Below, piece by piece: positions 16,787 through 24,843 of a DNA stretch of 42,619 nt. The stretch comes from Terriglobia bacterium (GTDB lineage: Bacteria; Acidobacteriota; Terriglobia; Terriglobales; Acidobacteriaceae). How positions within the stretch are numbered: the first letter of the stretch is position 1; each line of letters begins with the position of its first letter. The notes below the pieces were generated by a model, which saw nothing but the letters and a program-made list of their open reading frames with translations, made no database searches and had not been told where the DNA came from. The DNA is taken from NCBI GenBank assembly GCA_020073565.1, contig JAIQEY010000048.1, forward strand, positions 1 to 42,619, in the 5' to 3' direction. The translations under genes were made by a program, and so were the position numbers.

Positions 16787-18811
16787 TCACGCCAGCCCGA
16801 TTCCAGTAACGAACATGTCAATCAGCTTGATCCCGATAAACGGCACGATGATTCCTCCGACGCCATAGACCAGAAGATTGTTCCGCAGCAGCACCGCGGC
16901 ACCCATCGGACGATATTTCACGCCACGCAGTGCCAGCGGAATCAGGGCGATGATGATCAGCGCGTTGAAGATCACCGCCGAAAGCACCGCCGATTGCGGC
17001 GTTTGGAGCCGCATGATGTTCAGCGCATTGAGGACCGGGAATGTTCCTGCGAACATCGCCGGAATGATGGCGAAGTATTTGGCCACATCGTTCGCAATCG
17101 AAAACGTCGTCAGCGCGCCGCGCGTCATCAGCAACTGCTTCCCGATGGCCACGACTTCAATCAGCTTGGTGGGATTCGAATCCAGGTCCACCATGTTCCC
17201 GGCTTCTTTCGCCGCCTGTGTCCCTGTGTTCATGGCCACGCCGACATCGGCTTGCGCCAGCGCCGGCGCGTCGTTGGTGCCATCGCCCGTCATCGCAACC
17301 AGTTTCCCTTCCGCCTGTTCGCGGCGAATCAAATCCATTTTGTCTTTCGGGGTTGCTTCGGCCAGAAAGTCGTCGACGCCGGCCTCGCGCGCAATGGCTG
17401 CTGCGGTCAGCGGATTGTCGCCGGTGATCATCACCGTCTTGATACCCATCGCCCGCAAGTGATCGAAGCGGTCCCGCATGCCGCCCTTGACGATGTCTTT
17501 CAGGTGGATCACGCCCAGCGCGCGCTGATTCTCCGCCACCACCAGCGGAGTTCCGCCCGAACGTGCAATCTGCTCCACGCTGGCCTGAATTTCGCGCGGC
17601 AGTGAGGTGTCGTGCTGTTGCAGATATTTGGTAATCGCGTCGACCGCTCCTTTGCGGATCTCGCGGCCATCCAGATTGACGCCCGACATGCGGGTTTGCG
17701 CCGTAAAAGGCACAAATACCGCCTCATGCGACGCCAGTTCGCGCCCCCGCAAACCGTACTTTTCCTTCGCCAGCACCACAATCGAACGTCCCTCGGGAGT
17801 TTCATCCGCCAGTGACGAGAGTTGGGCGGCATCCGCCAGGTCCGCCTGGGTAATTCCCGGAGCGGCAATAAACTCCGCCGCCTGCCGATTGCCCAAGGTG
17901 ATCGTGCCCGTCTTGTCCAGCAGGAGCGTGTTCACGTCCCCGGCCGCCTCAACCGCGCGACCCGACATCGCCAGCACATTGTGCTGCACCAGCCGGTCCA
18001 TCCCGGCGATGCCAATAGCCGACAGCAAGCCGCCAATGGTGGTAGGAATCAGGCAGACCAGCAGCGAGACCAGCACGAACACCGTCTGCGGCGATCCCGA
18101 ATAGATCGCGAACGGCTGCAATGTCACCACCGCCAGCAGAAAGATGATGGTCAAGCCGGCCAGCAAGATGTTGAGCGCGATCTCATTCGGGGTCTTCTGA
18201 CGCTCAGCGCCTTCGACCAACGCGATCATGCGATCCAGGAACGTGTCGCCAGGGTTCGCAGTGATCTTCACTTTGATCTGATCGGAAAGAACGCGCGTGC
18301 CTCCCGTAACGGCCGAGCGGTCGCCGCCCGCTTCGCGAATCACGGGAGCCGATTCTCCGGTAATAGCCGACTCATCGACCGAGGCGACGCCCTCGACGAT
18401 CTCGCCATCCGACGGAACCATTTCGCCCGCCGAGACCAGCACGAAATCGCCTGCGCGCAGCTTCGCACTCGGTACTTTTTCCACTTGCCCGCTTCCGGTT
18501 AGACGATTGGCCATGGTTTCCGAGCGCGCTTTGCGAAGCGTATCCGCCTGCGCCTTGCCGCGGCCTTCCGCCATCGCTTCAGCGAAGTTCGCAAAAAGCA
18601 CCGTGAACCACAGCCAGAGCGTGATTTGCAGGTTGAACTTAAACGCCGGGCCGCCCTTGAACAACAGAGCCGTGGTGATGACGCTGCCGACTTCCACGAC
18701 AAACATGACGGGATTCCCCATCATCTTGCGCGGGTTTAGCTTCACAATTGAATCCCAGATCGCCCGTTGGATGATCTTCCATTCCCAGATTGCTTTCTTT
18801 TTTGCGGCCAT
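16787..18811 (-). CDS. kdpB: Potassium-transporting ATPase subunit B (P-type ATPase)
   Basis: KdpB is the ATP-hydrolysing P-type subunit of KdpFABC. The 674-residue protein carries the phosphorylated aspartate D299 in LLLDKTGTITLGNR, the actuator loop TGES (151-154, whose Ser is the inhibitory phosphorylation site in E. coli KdpB as I recall), the nucleotide-binding region, and the hinge MTGDGTNDAPALAQADVGVAM. Membrane helices lie at about 32-52, 62-80, 215-245, 247-275 and in the C-terminal 100 residues. All catalytic motifs are intact. It starts 12 bases after kdpA ends and is followed by kdpC after 10 bases. Confidence 0.98.
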   Translation of the reverse strand: MAAKKKAIWEWKIIQRAIWDSIVKLNPRKMMGNPVMFVVEVGSVITTALLFKGGPAFKFNLQITLWLWFTVLFANFAEAMAEGRGKAQADTLRKARSETMANRLTGSGQVEKVPSAKLRAGDFVLVSAGEMVPSDGEIVEGVASVDESAITGESAPVIREAGGDRSAVTGGTRVLSDQIKVKITANPGDTFLDRMIALVEGAERQKTPNEIALNILLAGLTIIFLLAVVTLQPFAIYSGSPQTVFVLVSLLVCLIPTTIGGLLSAIGIAGMDRLVQHNVLAMSGRAVEAAGDVNTLLLDKTGTITLGNRQAAEFIAAPGITQADLADAAQLSSLADETPEGRSIVVLAKEKYGLRGRELASHEAVFVPFTAQTRMSGVNLDGREIRKGAVDAITKYLQQHDTSLPREIQASVEQIARSGGTPLVVAENQRALGVIHLKDIVKGGMRDRFDHLRAMGIKTVMITGDNPLTAAAIAREAGVDDFLAEATPKDKMDLIRREQAEGKLVAMTGDGTNDAPALAQADVGVAMNTGTQAAKEAGNMVDLDSNPTKLIEVVAIGKQLLMTRGALTTFSIANDVAKYFAIIPAMFAGTFPVLNALNIMRLQTPQSAVLSAVIFNALIIIALIPLALRGVKYRPMGAAVLLRNNLLVYGVGGIIVPFIGIKLIDMFVTGIGLA

Positions 18812-18823
18812 CGATTGAATTCC

Positions 18824-20620
18824 TTAGAAAGTCTTTCCCGCCATCATCAGCAGGTGTTCGAGCACGGGCCCCAGACTGAGAGCCGGGAAGAAAGTGAGCG
18901 CCCCGACGATCACGATCACCGACACCAGCAGGATCGAGAACAGCGGCGTGGTCACCGGGAACGTACCGAGCGAAGGCGGAACATACTTTTTGCGCGCCAG
19001 GCTGCCCGCAATCGCGAGCATGGGAATGATCATGAAGAAACGCCCAACCAGCATGGTCATCCCGCCCGCGGCGTTGTACCAGAGAGTGTTGCCGTTGAGG
19101 CCACCAAAGGCGGAGCCGTTATTCCCCGCCTGGGATGTAAACGAGTAAAGAATCTGCGTGAGACCGTGGGGACCGGGATTGCTGATGCTCGACGTGCCAA
19201 ATCCCGCGATCGATGAAATGGCCGTGAGCACCAGGATGACCAGCGGAAACACCAGGGTCACCAGCATGGCCATTTTGACATCGTAGGCTTCGATTTTCTT
19301 TCCCAGGTACTCCGGCGTACGACCGACCATGAGTCCGGCGATGAACACCGACAGCACCACATAGATCAGGATCCCGTACAGGCCGGCGCCCACTCCTCCG
19401 AAGACGGTTTCGCTGAGCATGATGTTGACCAGCGGCACCATGCCACCCAGCGGCGTAAAGGAATCATGCCAGCTGTTGATCGCACCGCAGCTCGCGTCGG
19501 TAGTAACAGTGGCAAACAGAGCGGAGTTGGCGACGCCAAAACGCACTTCCTTGCCTTCCATGTTTCCGCCCGGCTGGAGTGCGCTGGCATGCTGATCGAC
19601 TCCCTTCAGCAGGGGATTGCCTTTGGCTTCGGCCCAGTACGCCGTCGAGACACCGGCGAGAAACAGAATCGCCATGGCGGCCCAAACCGCCCAGCCGTGC
19701 CGCTGCGATCCCGTCATGCGACCCAACGTGTAGGTGAGGCCGGCGGGAATGACAAAAATCGAAAGCATCTGCAAGAAATTGCTGAACGGTGTAGGGTTCT
19801 CGAAGGGATGGGAGCTGTTGGCGTTGAAGAAACCGCCGCCGTTCGTGCCCAGCATCTTGATCGCTTCCTGCGAAGCGACCGGGCCCTGCGCGATCGTCTG
19901 ATCGGTCACGGTATCCATGACCGACTTGCCGTCCTGCCCGACTACCGGTTTCCCATCCGGACCGACCCTCTGCACCTGTTGAGGTTCGACCAGTTTGGCC
20001 GTGTCATAGGGCTTGAAGTTCTGCACAGCCCCCTGGGAAACAAGCGCGAGAGCATAAATCATGCATGTCGGCAGTAGAATCCACAGGATGGAACGCGTCA
20101 TGTCCACCCAGAAATTGCCGATGGTTTCCTTCTCCCGCCGCGCGATCCCACGCACAAATGCAATCGCCAGCGCGATCCCCACCGCCGCCGAGGCAAAGTT
20201 GTGAAAGGCCAAGCCCGCCATCTGCGTCAGATAGCTCATGGTGGACTCGCCCCCGTAGTTCTGCCAGTTAGTGTTGGTAGTGAAAGAAGCCGCGGTATTA
20301 AATGCGAGAGCGCCAGGCACGGCACCAAACTTCTGCGGGTTCCAGGGCAGGATGGGCTGCACGCGCTGAATCAAATACAGCACCAGCATCGACACGCCGC
20401 TGAACAGCAGCATGGCGCCCGCGTATTCCGTCCAGCGCATTTCGTGGTCTTCATCGACGCCGGTCAGCCGGTAAAGCAACCGCTCCAGTGGCCGAGCCAC
20501 GGGATCGAGAAAAGTGCGCTCGCGGCTGAAAACCTTCGCCATGAACGCGCCCAGCGGCTTCGTGATCGCCAGGATCAGCGCCAGGAACACAATGATTTGT
20601 AGCCAGCCATTGACCGTCAT
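18824..20620 (-). CDS. kdpA: Potassium-transporting ATPase subunit A (channel-like)
   Basis: KdpA is the K+-selective channel-like subunit of the pump. The 598-residue product is somewhat longer than E. coli KdpA. It starts MTVNGWLQIIVFLALIL and carries the four pore-loop regions, including FNTAASFTTNTNWQNYGGE, MLGTNGGGFFNANSSHPFENP and FTSQAGNNGSAFGGLN. About ten hydrophobic helices are visible. The ATG at 20620 is one base after the kdpF stop (TGA-C-ATG), so an upstream in-frame start at 20650 is rejected. A middle insert (VGPDGKPVVGQDGKSVMDTV) is unusual in being duplicated and hydrophilic. Confidence 0.97.
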   Translation of the reverse strand: MTVNGWLQIIVFLALILAITKPLGAFMAKVFSRERTFLDPVARPLERLLYRLTGVDEDHEMRWTEYAGAMLLFSGVSMLVLYLIQRVQPILPWNPQKFGAVPGALAFNTAASFTTNTNWQNYGGESTMSYLTQMAGLAFHNFASAAVGIALAIAFVRGIARREKETIGNFWVDMTRSILWILLPTCMIYALALVSQGAVQNFKPYDTAKLVEPQQVQRVGPDGKPVVGQDGKSVMDTVTDQTIAQGPVASQEAIKMLGTNGGGFFNANSSHPFENPTPFSNFLQMLSIFVIPAGLTYTLGRMTGSQRHGWAVWAAMAILFLAGVSTAYWAEAKGNPLLKGVDQHASALQPGGNMEGKEVRFGVANSALFATVTTDASCGAINSWHDSFTPLGGMVPLVNIMLSETVFGGVGAGLYGILIYVVLSVFIAGLMVGRTPEYLGKKIEAYDVKMAMLVTLVFPLVILVLTAISSIAGFGTSSISNPGPHGLTQILYSFTSQAGNNGSAFGGLNGNTLWYNAAGGMTMLVGRFFMIIPMLAIAGSLARKKYVPPSLGTFPVTTPLFSILLVSVIVIVGALTFFPALSLGPVLEHLLMMAGKTF

Positions 20621-20621
20621 G

Positions 20622-20711
20622 TCAGAACTTCTCCGGATGCAACAGCGCAAACAGCAGATACGCCATCAGCAGAACGCTCACTAAGAGCATGATGATTGAT
20701 TCCAAACCCAT
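20622..20711 (-). CDS. kdpF: Potassium-transporting ATPase subunit F
   Basis: A 29-residue single-helix peptide reading MGLESIIMLLVSVLLMAYLL and ending HPEKF, the typical KdpF form (one membrane helix, then L-x-P-E-x-F). KdpF stabilises the KdpABC complex. It is preceded by GAGGGG six bases upstream and ends one base before kdpA. It is too short for ordinary gene finders. Confidence 0.95.
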   Translation of the reverse strand: MGLESIIMLLVSVLLMAYLLFALLHPEKF

Positions 20712-20721
20712 ATTTGTCCCC

Positions 20722-20808
20722 TCACTTCAGGCGGTCGCAGAAACGCACGTAGGCAATCGAAAGTGCAAAGAATGCGATGGTAACCGCCGTATAGATCAAA
20801 TCCTGCAT
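20722..20808 (-). CDS. 28-aa membrane peptide upstream of kdpF
   Basis: Reads MQDLIYTAVTIAFFALSIAY and ends VRFCDRLK: one membrane helix followed by a short basic Cys-containing tail. GGGAGG lies six bases before the ATG, a very good site. Its stop is ten bases before kdpF and provides part of the kdpF Shine-Dalgarno (TGAGGGG). I recall small peptides with a C-D-R-L ending beside kdp genes in other bacteria, which supports it being real, but no function is known to me. It may be an extra KdpFABC partner. Confidence 0.75.
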   Translation of the reverse strand: MQDLIYTAVTIAFFALSIAYVRFCDRLK

Positions 20809-20836
20809 GAGCGACCTCCCAATTCAAATTCCGTCC

Positions 20837-22450
20837 TTACCACGAGCCTTCCTTTCGGCCCCACCACCAGATGAGACCAACCGTTGCCGTATTCTGTTGT
20901 TGGCTGAGAACTCCTTGCACGTCAGTCAGGAATGACGGCTGGTTGGAGAAATTGCGCTGCCATTCGTAGCGTGTGAGAAATCCGTTGCCCAGGTTACAGT
21001 CGAGGGTCACGGTGGTTTCCTTCAGGGCCTGGTTGACACCGCTGAAGAGTCCGCCGCCATCTGAAAGATATTCCGCACGCGTAGCCAGCGCAAGCTTAGG
21101 GCTGACCTGATAGCGCGCATATGCCGCCCCGCCCTTCACGACCGACGGAGCGGACGACTGGTCTGGTGCAGCGTTTCTCCAGAGGCGTTGAATCACGTAG
21201 TCTCCTTCGATTTGCAGTGTCAGTTTGGGTGTGGCCTGCCAAACTGCGTAGCTGTCGAAGATGTGTGTCCGCCCGTCCGGAGCTGGCCGAATCGCAGTGA
21301 AGCAGAGACCGGGCTGTATTGGTATAGGTCCGCAATTCTCCGCTGCAACTCGATCAGGGTGATCCTGTCCAAGATAGTAGTTCACAGTCCAGGTAAGGCT
21401 CGTTTTCGGCTTGGCCGTGAACCCGAACAACTCGTCTTTGAAACCATTCGTGGCCTCGGCTTGGTTGGTGCCATTGATTAACCAGTAGTTCAGCGAAAAG
21501 TGATTATTGACCGGGTAACTGGTACGAAAGCCCATGTGGTAGAAGGGTAGAAAGTTGAACCAGTATGACCGGGAATAGTTCATCTGATCCTTGGTATAGT
21601 TGCCTTCGATCCCGAGCGAACTGCCCCACTTGCCAAAGTCGACGCTCAAGCCCTTGCCGACAGGAACGATGTAGGTACCGTAAGCCTGGAAAATGTTGCG
21701 ATAGATGTCCGGGCGTGGCTCGTTGGATGGATTTCCCTGCAGCGTATCGGTAGCCTGACCGAACTGCAGATCCAACCGCCCACCCCAGCGGCGCCCGGCA
21801 GCCACGTCAGGCGGATGGTCAAGAATCATGCTGGCTTGATTCAGACTGAAGTTATTGCTGAGCACGTCGTAAGCGCGCAACAGGCTCACCCGGCCCACAG
21901 GGTGGTTGAAGTTGAAGGCGTAGTAGGTGTCAATACCGACGTTAACAGTGGTGCCCCGCAGAAAATTGAGGGTGTCTCTATCCTCGGCAGTCGCGAGGGC
22001 CTGCCCGGGAGCGGCTTGGCCCTGAACGCTCTCGGCAACGACAGCACTGTGACCATCTCCAGCTGGAACCTGGCTGCTCGACTGCAGCTGTTTCACCAGG
22101 GCTCTCAACTCCGTCACTTCCGACTCGAGCTGCGTTACCCGCTCCTGCAGCTTCGGAGCGGCTTCGGACTGCAAAGGCCCCTCCTGCGCGTGAAGTGGGA
22201 GCACCAAAAACAGCGCGCCTATCACTATCAACGCAGCGTTTTGCGACCTCTTCTGGCTAGTGCTTCCGCCGCCAGTTGGTTGGAAATACGTATGCCACAA
22301 TTCTTCACCTGGCATTGCATGTGCCGACCGCGGGCGGTCAGTTTTTCGTTTGCGAGACGGCGAGTTTCGGCTCTCCCTCACCAGCGCCACAAGGAACCAG
22401 AGCAGGAAGACCTCGCACAGCGCGCACAGCATCAGGAATACGTCATTCAT
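20837..22450 (-). CDS. BBP2-type outer-membrane porin with N-terminal membrane anchor
   Basis: A 537-residue protein. The C-terminal two thirds (about 145-537) are beta-barrel-like with alternating aromatic strands, close to the beta-barrel porin-2 family (segments VNVGIDTYYAFNFNHPVGRV, FDSYAVWQATPKLTLQIEGD), ending in an aromatic strand before GRKEGSW. A coiled-coil stretch (LQERVTQLESEVTELRALVK) lies at about 100-120. Oddly there are two hydrophobic stretches in the N-terminus, MNDVFLMLCALCEVFLLWFL (1-20) and ALIVIGALFLVLPLHAQ (about 73-90); the second looks like the real signal peptide. No ATG lies between them. ATG 22450 is chosen over a TTG 12 bases earlier because GGAAG precedes it. It sits 28 bases before the kdp peptide gene and should let K+ cross the outer membrane. 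Confidence 0.8.
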   Translation of the reverse strand: MNDVFLMLCALCEVFLLWFLVALVRESRNSPSRKRKTDRPRSAHAMPGEELWHTYFQPTGGGSTSQKRSQNAALIVIGALFLVLPLHAQEGPLQSEAAPKLQERVTQLESEVTELRALVKQLQSSSQVPAGDGHSAVVAESVQGQAAPGQALATAEDRDTLNFLRGTTVNVGIDTYYAFNFNHPVGRVSLLRAYDVLSNNFSLNQASMILDHPPDVAAGRRWGGRLDLQFGQATDTLQGNPSNEPRPDIYRNIFQAYGTYIVPVGKGLSVDFGKWGSSLGIEGNYTKDQMNYSRSYWFNFLPFYHMGFRTSYPVNNHFSLNYWLINGTNQAEATNGFKDELFGFTAKPKTSLTWTVNYYLGQDHPDRVAAENCGPIPIQPGLCFTAIRPAPDGRTHIFDSYAVWQATPKLTLQIEGDYVIQRLWRNAAPDQSSAPSVVKGGAAYARYQVSPKLALATRAEYLSDGGGLFSGVNQALKETTVTLDCNLGNGFLTRYEWQRNFSNQPSFLTDVQGVLSQQQNTATVGLIWWWGRKEGSW

Positions 22451-22501
22451 TACGTCTTCCAAAGAGTCTCGCGGTTAGTGAGTTGATTAAATCGCTGCGC
22501 C

Positions 22502-22540
22502 CGTAAAGGGCGGATAAGTAGTTCGTAAAGAAGTCATAAA
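22502..22540 (-). promoter_or_regulatory. Candidate KdpE operator array upstream of the porin-kdp genes
   Basis: Four hexamers start exactly 11 bases apart on the plus strand: CGTAAA (22502), GATAAG (22513), CGTAAA (22524), CATAAA (22535). Read on the transcribed strand they are TTTATG, TTTACG, CTTATC, TTTACG with five-base spacers. The E. coli KdpE site has TTTATA and TTTACA with the same 11-base step, as I recall. The array ends 51 bases before the porin ATG. A TTTAAT (22491-22486, minus) may be the -10; there is no -35, as expected for an activated promoter. Confidence 0.65.
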
Positions 22541-22565
22541 TAAACTCCCCGAGGCGGAACAGCGC

Positions 22566-22811
22566 TTAGCAGCCCCACTCGGCTTCGCCCGGCTTGGCGA
22601 AATACGGCCTCTGCTGGTACTCCACAGCGGGAGCCAATTCGAGAAGTGCAAGACGCGCGGCAGCGATCATTCTGGTTTTCTCGGATGGTGGCACATCGGC
22701 CCAGGCATCGCCGGTACAAGCGGCGGCCGGGTTTCCTGAATCAGCCAACGCCTGATGGTAGTAATGAAAAAGTTGGGCAAACCTCTCCACTGGGACTTCC
22801 TGAATTGACAT
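22566..22811 (-). CDS. 81-aa protein of unknown function in the kdp locus
   Basis: An 81-residue soluble protein, starting MSIQEVPVERFAQLFHYYHQ, with no signal peptide or membrane helix. It contains two Cys (one in PAAACTGDAWADVP, one at the C-terminus in EAEWGC) and a helical segment (SEKTRMIAAARLALLELAP). I do not recognise it. AAGGGGA precedes the ATG at 22811, which is preferred over a start 30 bases upstream. It lies between kdpE and the porin, all on the same strand, and directly behind the second KdpE-like operator array (22875-22913), so it is probably induced with the K+ pump. Confidence 0.65.
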   Translation of the reverse strand: MSIQEVPVERFAQLFHYYHQALADSGNPAAACTGDAWADVPPSEKTRMIAAARLALLELAPAVEYQQRPYFAKPGEAEWGC

Positions 22812-22874
22812 GAGCTTGTTCCCCTTCTGGTCAGCCGGCATCTACCGGCGCTCTGTTCATTGGATTCGAAAGGA

Positions 22875-22913
22875 CGTAAGCTCTGCATAAATTGAACATC
22901 AGGAAATCGTAAG
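22875..22913 (-). promoter_or_regulatory. Candidate KdpE operator array upstream of the 81-aa gene
   Basis: Four hexamers with the same 11-base step as the array at 22502: CGTAAG (22875), CATAAA (22886), CATCAG (22897), CGTAAG (22908) on the plus strand, i.e. CTTACG, CTGATG, TTTATG, CTTACG in the direction of transcription. The spacers are unrelated (CTCTG, TTGAA, GAAAT). It lies in the 156-base gap after kdpE, 63 bases before the ATG of the 81-aa gene. Presence of two arrays with equal number, spacing and orientation argues for a common regulator. Confidence 0.65.
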
Positions 22914-22967
22914 GAATTATTGAGGGGCAAGGAGGTGGAAGGGAGCGCATCGTGAGCCCGATCGAGA

Positions 22968-23660
22968 CTACTCGCCGGGCTCAAAGCGATATCCCACCCA
23001 CGGGTCAGTCACAATATACTTGGGAGAATTGGGCGACGGCTCAAGCTTCCTGCGAAGTTGCGCAACGAACACACGCAAGTATTCCACCTGCTCCGTGCTC
23101 TCACCGCCCCATACCGCGCCCAGCAACGCCCGATGTGTCACCACCTTTCCCGCGTGGCGCGCCAGGTAGACAAGCAAGTCAAACTCCTTCGGTGTAAGGC
23201 GAACCGCGCGGTCCCGCACCAGAACGGTGCGCGCCTCAGGGTCAATCTTAAAATCCCCCGCTTCGATCAGCGCCTGTTCTCCCTCATCCGTCCGCCTCCG
23301 CCGCAGATTCGCGCGGACTCGCGCCAGCAGTTCTTCCATCCCAAACGGCTTGGTCACGTAGTCGTCCGCGCCCGCATCCAAAGCCTTGACCTTGGTCCGT
23401 TCCTCGCCCCGCACGGAGAGCACAATGATCGGAATCTGCGTTTTCGTGCGCAGGCGGCGGCACAACTCCAGCCCATCCATGTTCGGCATAGCGAGGTCCG
23501 TGATGACCAGATCGGGGGCCCAATCCTTCATGATCTCGAGCGCGGTTTCGCCATCGTTCGCCACTCGAATGTCATAGCCGTGACTGGAAAGCGAAGTGCG
23601 TAGAACGCGCGTGATCTGCGATTCGTCGTCCACTACCAGAATGTGTTTATGGTCTGGCAT
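22968..23660 (-). CDS. kdpE: Response regulator KdpE (OmpR family)
   Basis: A 230-residue OmpR/PhoB-type regulator. The receiver domain (about 4-118) has D11-D12, the phosphorylated D55 in VITDLAMPN, and K104 in YVTKPF. The winged-helix DNA-binding domain (about 130-228) includes VRLTPKEFDLLVYLARHAGKV and ends YIVTDPWVGYRFEP, as in KdpE. Its cognate kinase output is split: the KdpD-N gene immediately upstream (seven-base gap) lacks a kinase, and the kinase is a divergent gene. Likely targets are the two YTTAYG arrays downstream. Confidence 0.95.
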   Translation of the reverse strand: MPDHKHILVVDDESQITRVLRTSLSSHGYDIRVANDGETALEIMKDWAPDLVITDLAMPNMDGLELCRRLRTKTQIPIIVLSVRGEERTKVKALDAGADDYVTKPFGMEELLARVRANLRRRRTDEGEQALIEAGDFKIDPEARTVLVRDRAVRLTPKEFDLLVYLARHAGKVVTHRALLGAVWGGESTEQVEYLRVFVAQLRRKLEPSPNSPKYIVTDPWVGYRFEPGE

Positions 23661-23666
23661 GGCGGA

Positions 23667-24803
23667 TCAACTGGGTTCCTGCGTGACGATGTGCACATCG
23701 ACGGCGGGTGCGTCACGCAAGAACTGGTGGATCGCGGACAGATAGAAATACCGTTTCCAACCCCGGGTCGCCGACCGTCCGAACACCACCTGCGTAATGT
23801 GCTTCTCGTTGACGAACTCGGCCACCGCCGCCGCCACGCTCTTGCCTTGCCGACGCACCACCGTCGCCCCGACATTTTCCGCAAACCGTATGTTCGCATT
23901 CAAAGTTCGCTGATTCGCTTCGCTAGTGTCTTGCCCTAAGTCGGTGTAGACCACGAACAGTTCCGCGTTCATGGCCTGGGCCATTCGGGCACCACGCGCG
24001 ATCAAATATTGCGCCGCCGGATTCGAACTCACGCACACTGCGATTCGTTCTCGGATCGCGACCGCCCGGTCTTCCTCGTGCCCTTCGCGGCGCTGTTCCA
24101 GGCTCTGATCAACCGCCTGCGCCACCTGCCGCAGTGCCAGTTCGCGGAGCGCAATCAGGTTCGTCTCCCGAAAGAAATTCTCCAGCGCCCGTCCCACTCG
24201 CTCTTGCGGATACACGTCGCCGCGCCGCATGCGGTTCTGCAGCGCTTCCGGAGTCAGATCGATCATCACCACTTCGTTGACTCGCTGCAGCACCCAGTCC
24301 GGCACGGTTTCCCGCACCTGGATACCGGTAACTCCCTGCACGGTCGGGGTCACGCTCTCCAGGTGCTGGATGTTCATCGTGGAATTCACATCGATGCCGG
24401 CATCGAGCAGTTCAAAAACATCTTCATATCGCTTGCGATGTTTGCTGCCCTCGATGTTGGTATGCGCCAGCTCGTCCACCAGCACAACGCAGGGCTTGCG
24501 CGCAAGAATCGCGTCGACGTCCATTTCCTCGAATACCGCGCCCTTGTATTCGATCGATTTGCGCGGAACCACTTCGAGGCTCCCAACCAGCTCGCTCACG
24601 GTTTTGCGCCCATGAGTTTCCACCACGCCGACCACCACATCCTCACCCCGGCTGTGCCGCCGGATCGCCTCCGTCAGCATGGTGTAGGTCTTGCCGACCC
24701 CCGGAGCATATCCAAGAAAAAGCTTGAACACGCCGCCTTTCTTCTTCGGAGTACATTCCTCCAGCCATTGTTCGGGCGTCTTTGGCATCGCGAGTATTGT
24801 CAT
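23667..24803 (-). CDS. kdpD: Truncated KdpD: KdpD domain plus Usp domain only
   Basis: A 378-residue protein that corresponds to the cytoplasmic N-terminal half of KdpD. The Walker A-like GYAPGVGKT is at 31-39 and VVLVDELAHTN at 105-115, followed by GSKHRKRYEDVFELLDAGI. A universal-stress-protein domain begins near residue 250 (AVCVSSNPAAQYLIARGARM). It ends after the Usp domain, with no membrane segment and no kinase. In full KdpD this half senses nucleotide or c-di-AMP; the FTAxY-type c-di-AMP motif I recall from S. aureus KdpD is not evident here (LFVVY). ATG 24803 gives MTILAMPKTPEQW; MPKTPEQ at 24788 is possible. It is the first gene of the minus-strand kdp cluster. Confidence 0.92.
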   Translation of the reverse strand: MTILAMPKTPEQWLEECTPKKKGGVFKLFLGYAPGVGKTYTMLTEAIRRHSRGEDVVVGVVETHGRKTVSELVGSLEVVPRKSIEYKGAVFEEMDVDAILARKPCVVLVDELAHTNIEGSKHRKRYEDVFELLDAGIDVNSTMNIQHLESVTPTVQGVTGIQVRETVPDWVLQRVNEVVMIDLTPEALQNRMRRGDVYPQERVGRALENFFRETNLIALRELALRQVAQAVDQSLEQRREGHEEDRAVAIRERIAVCVSSNPAAQYLIARGARMAQAMNAELFVVYTDLGQDTSEANQRTLNANIRFAENVGATVVRRQGKSVAAAVAEFVNEKHITQVVFGRSATRGWKRYFYLSAIHQFLRDAPAVDVHIVTQEPS

Positions 24804-24843
24804 AGAGTCATCCGGTTTTGTCGATGTCAGATACAATTTCCTC

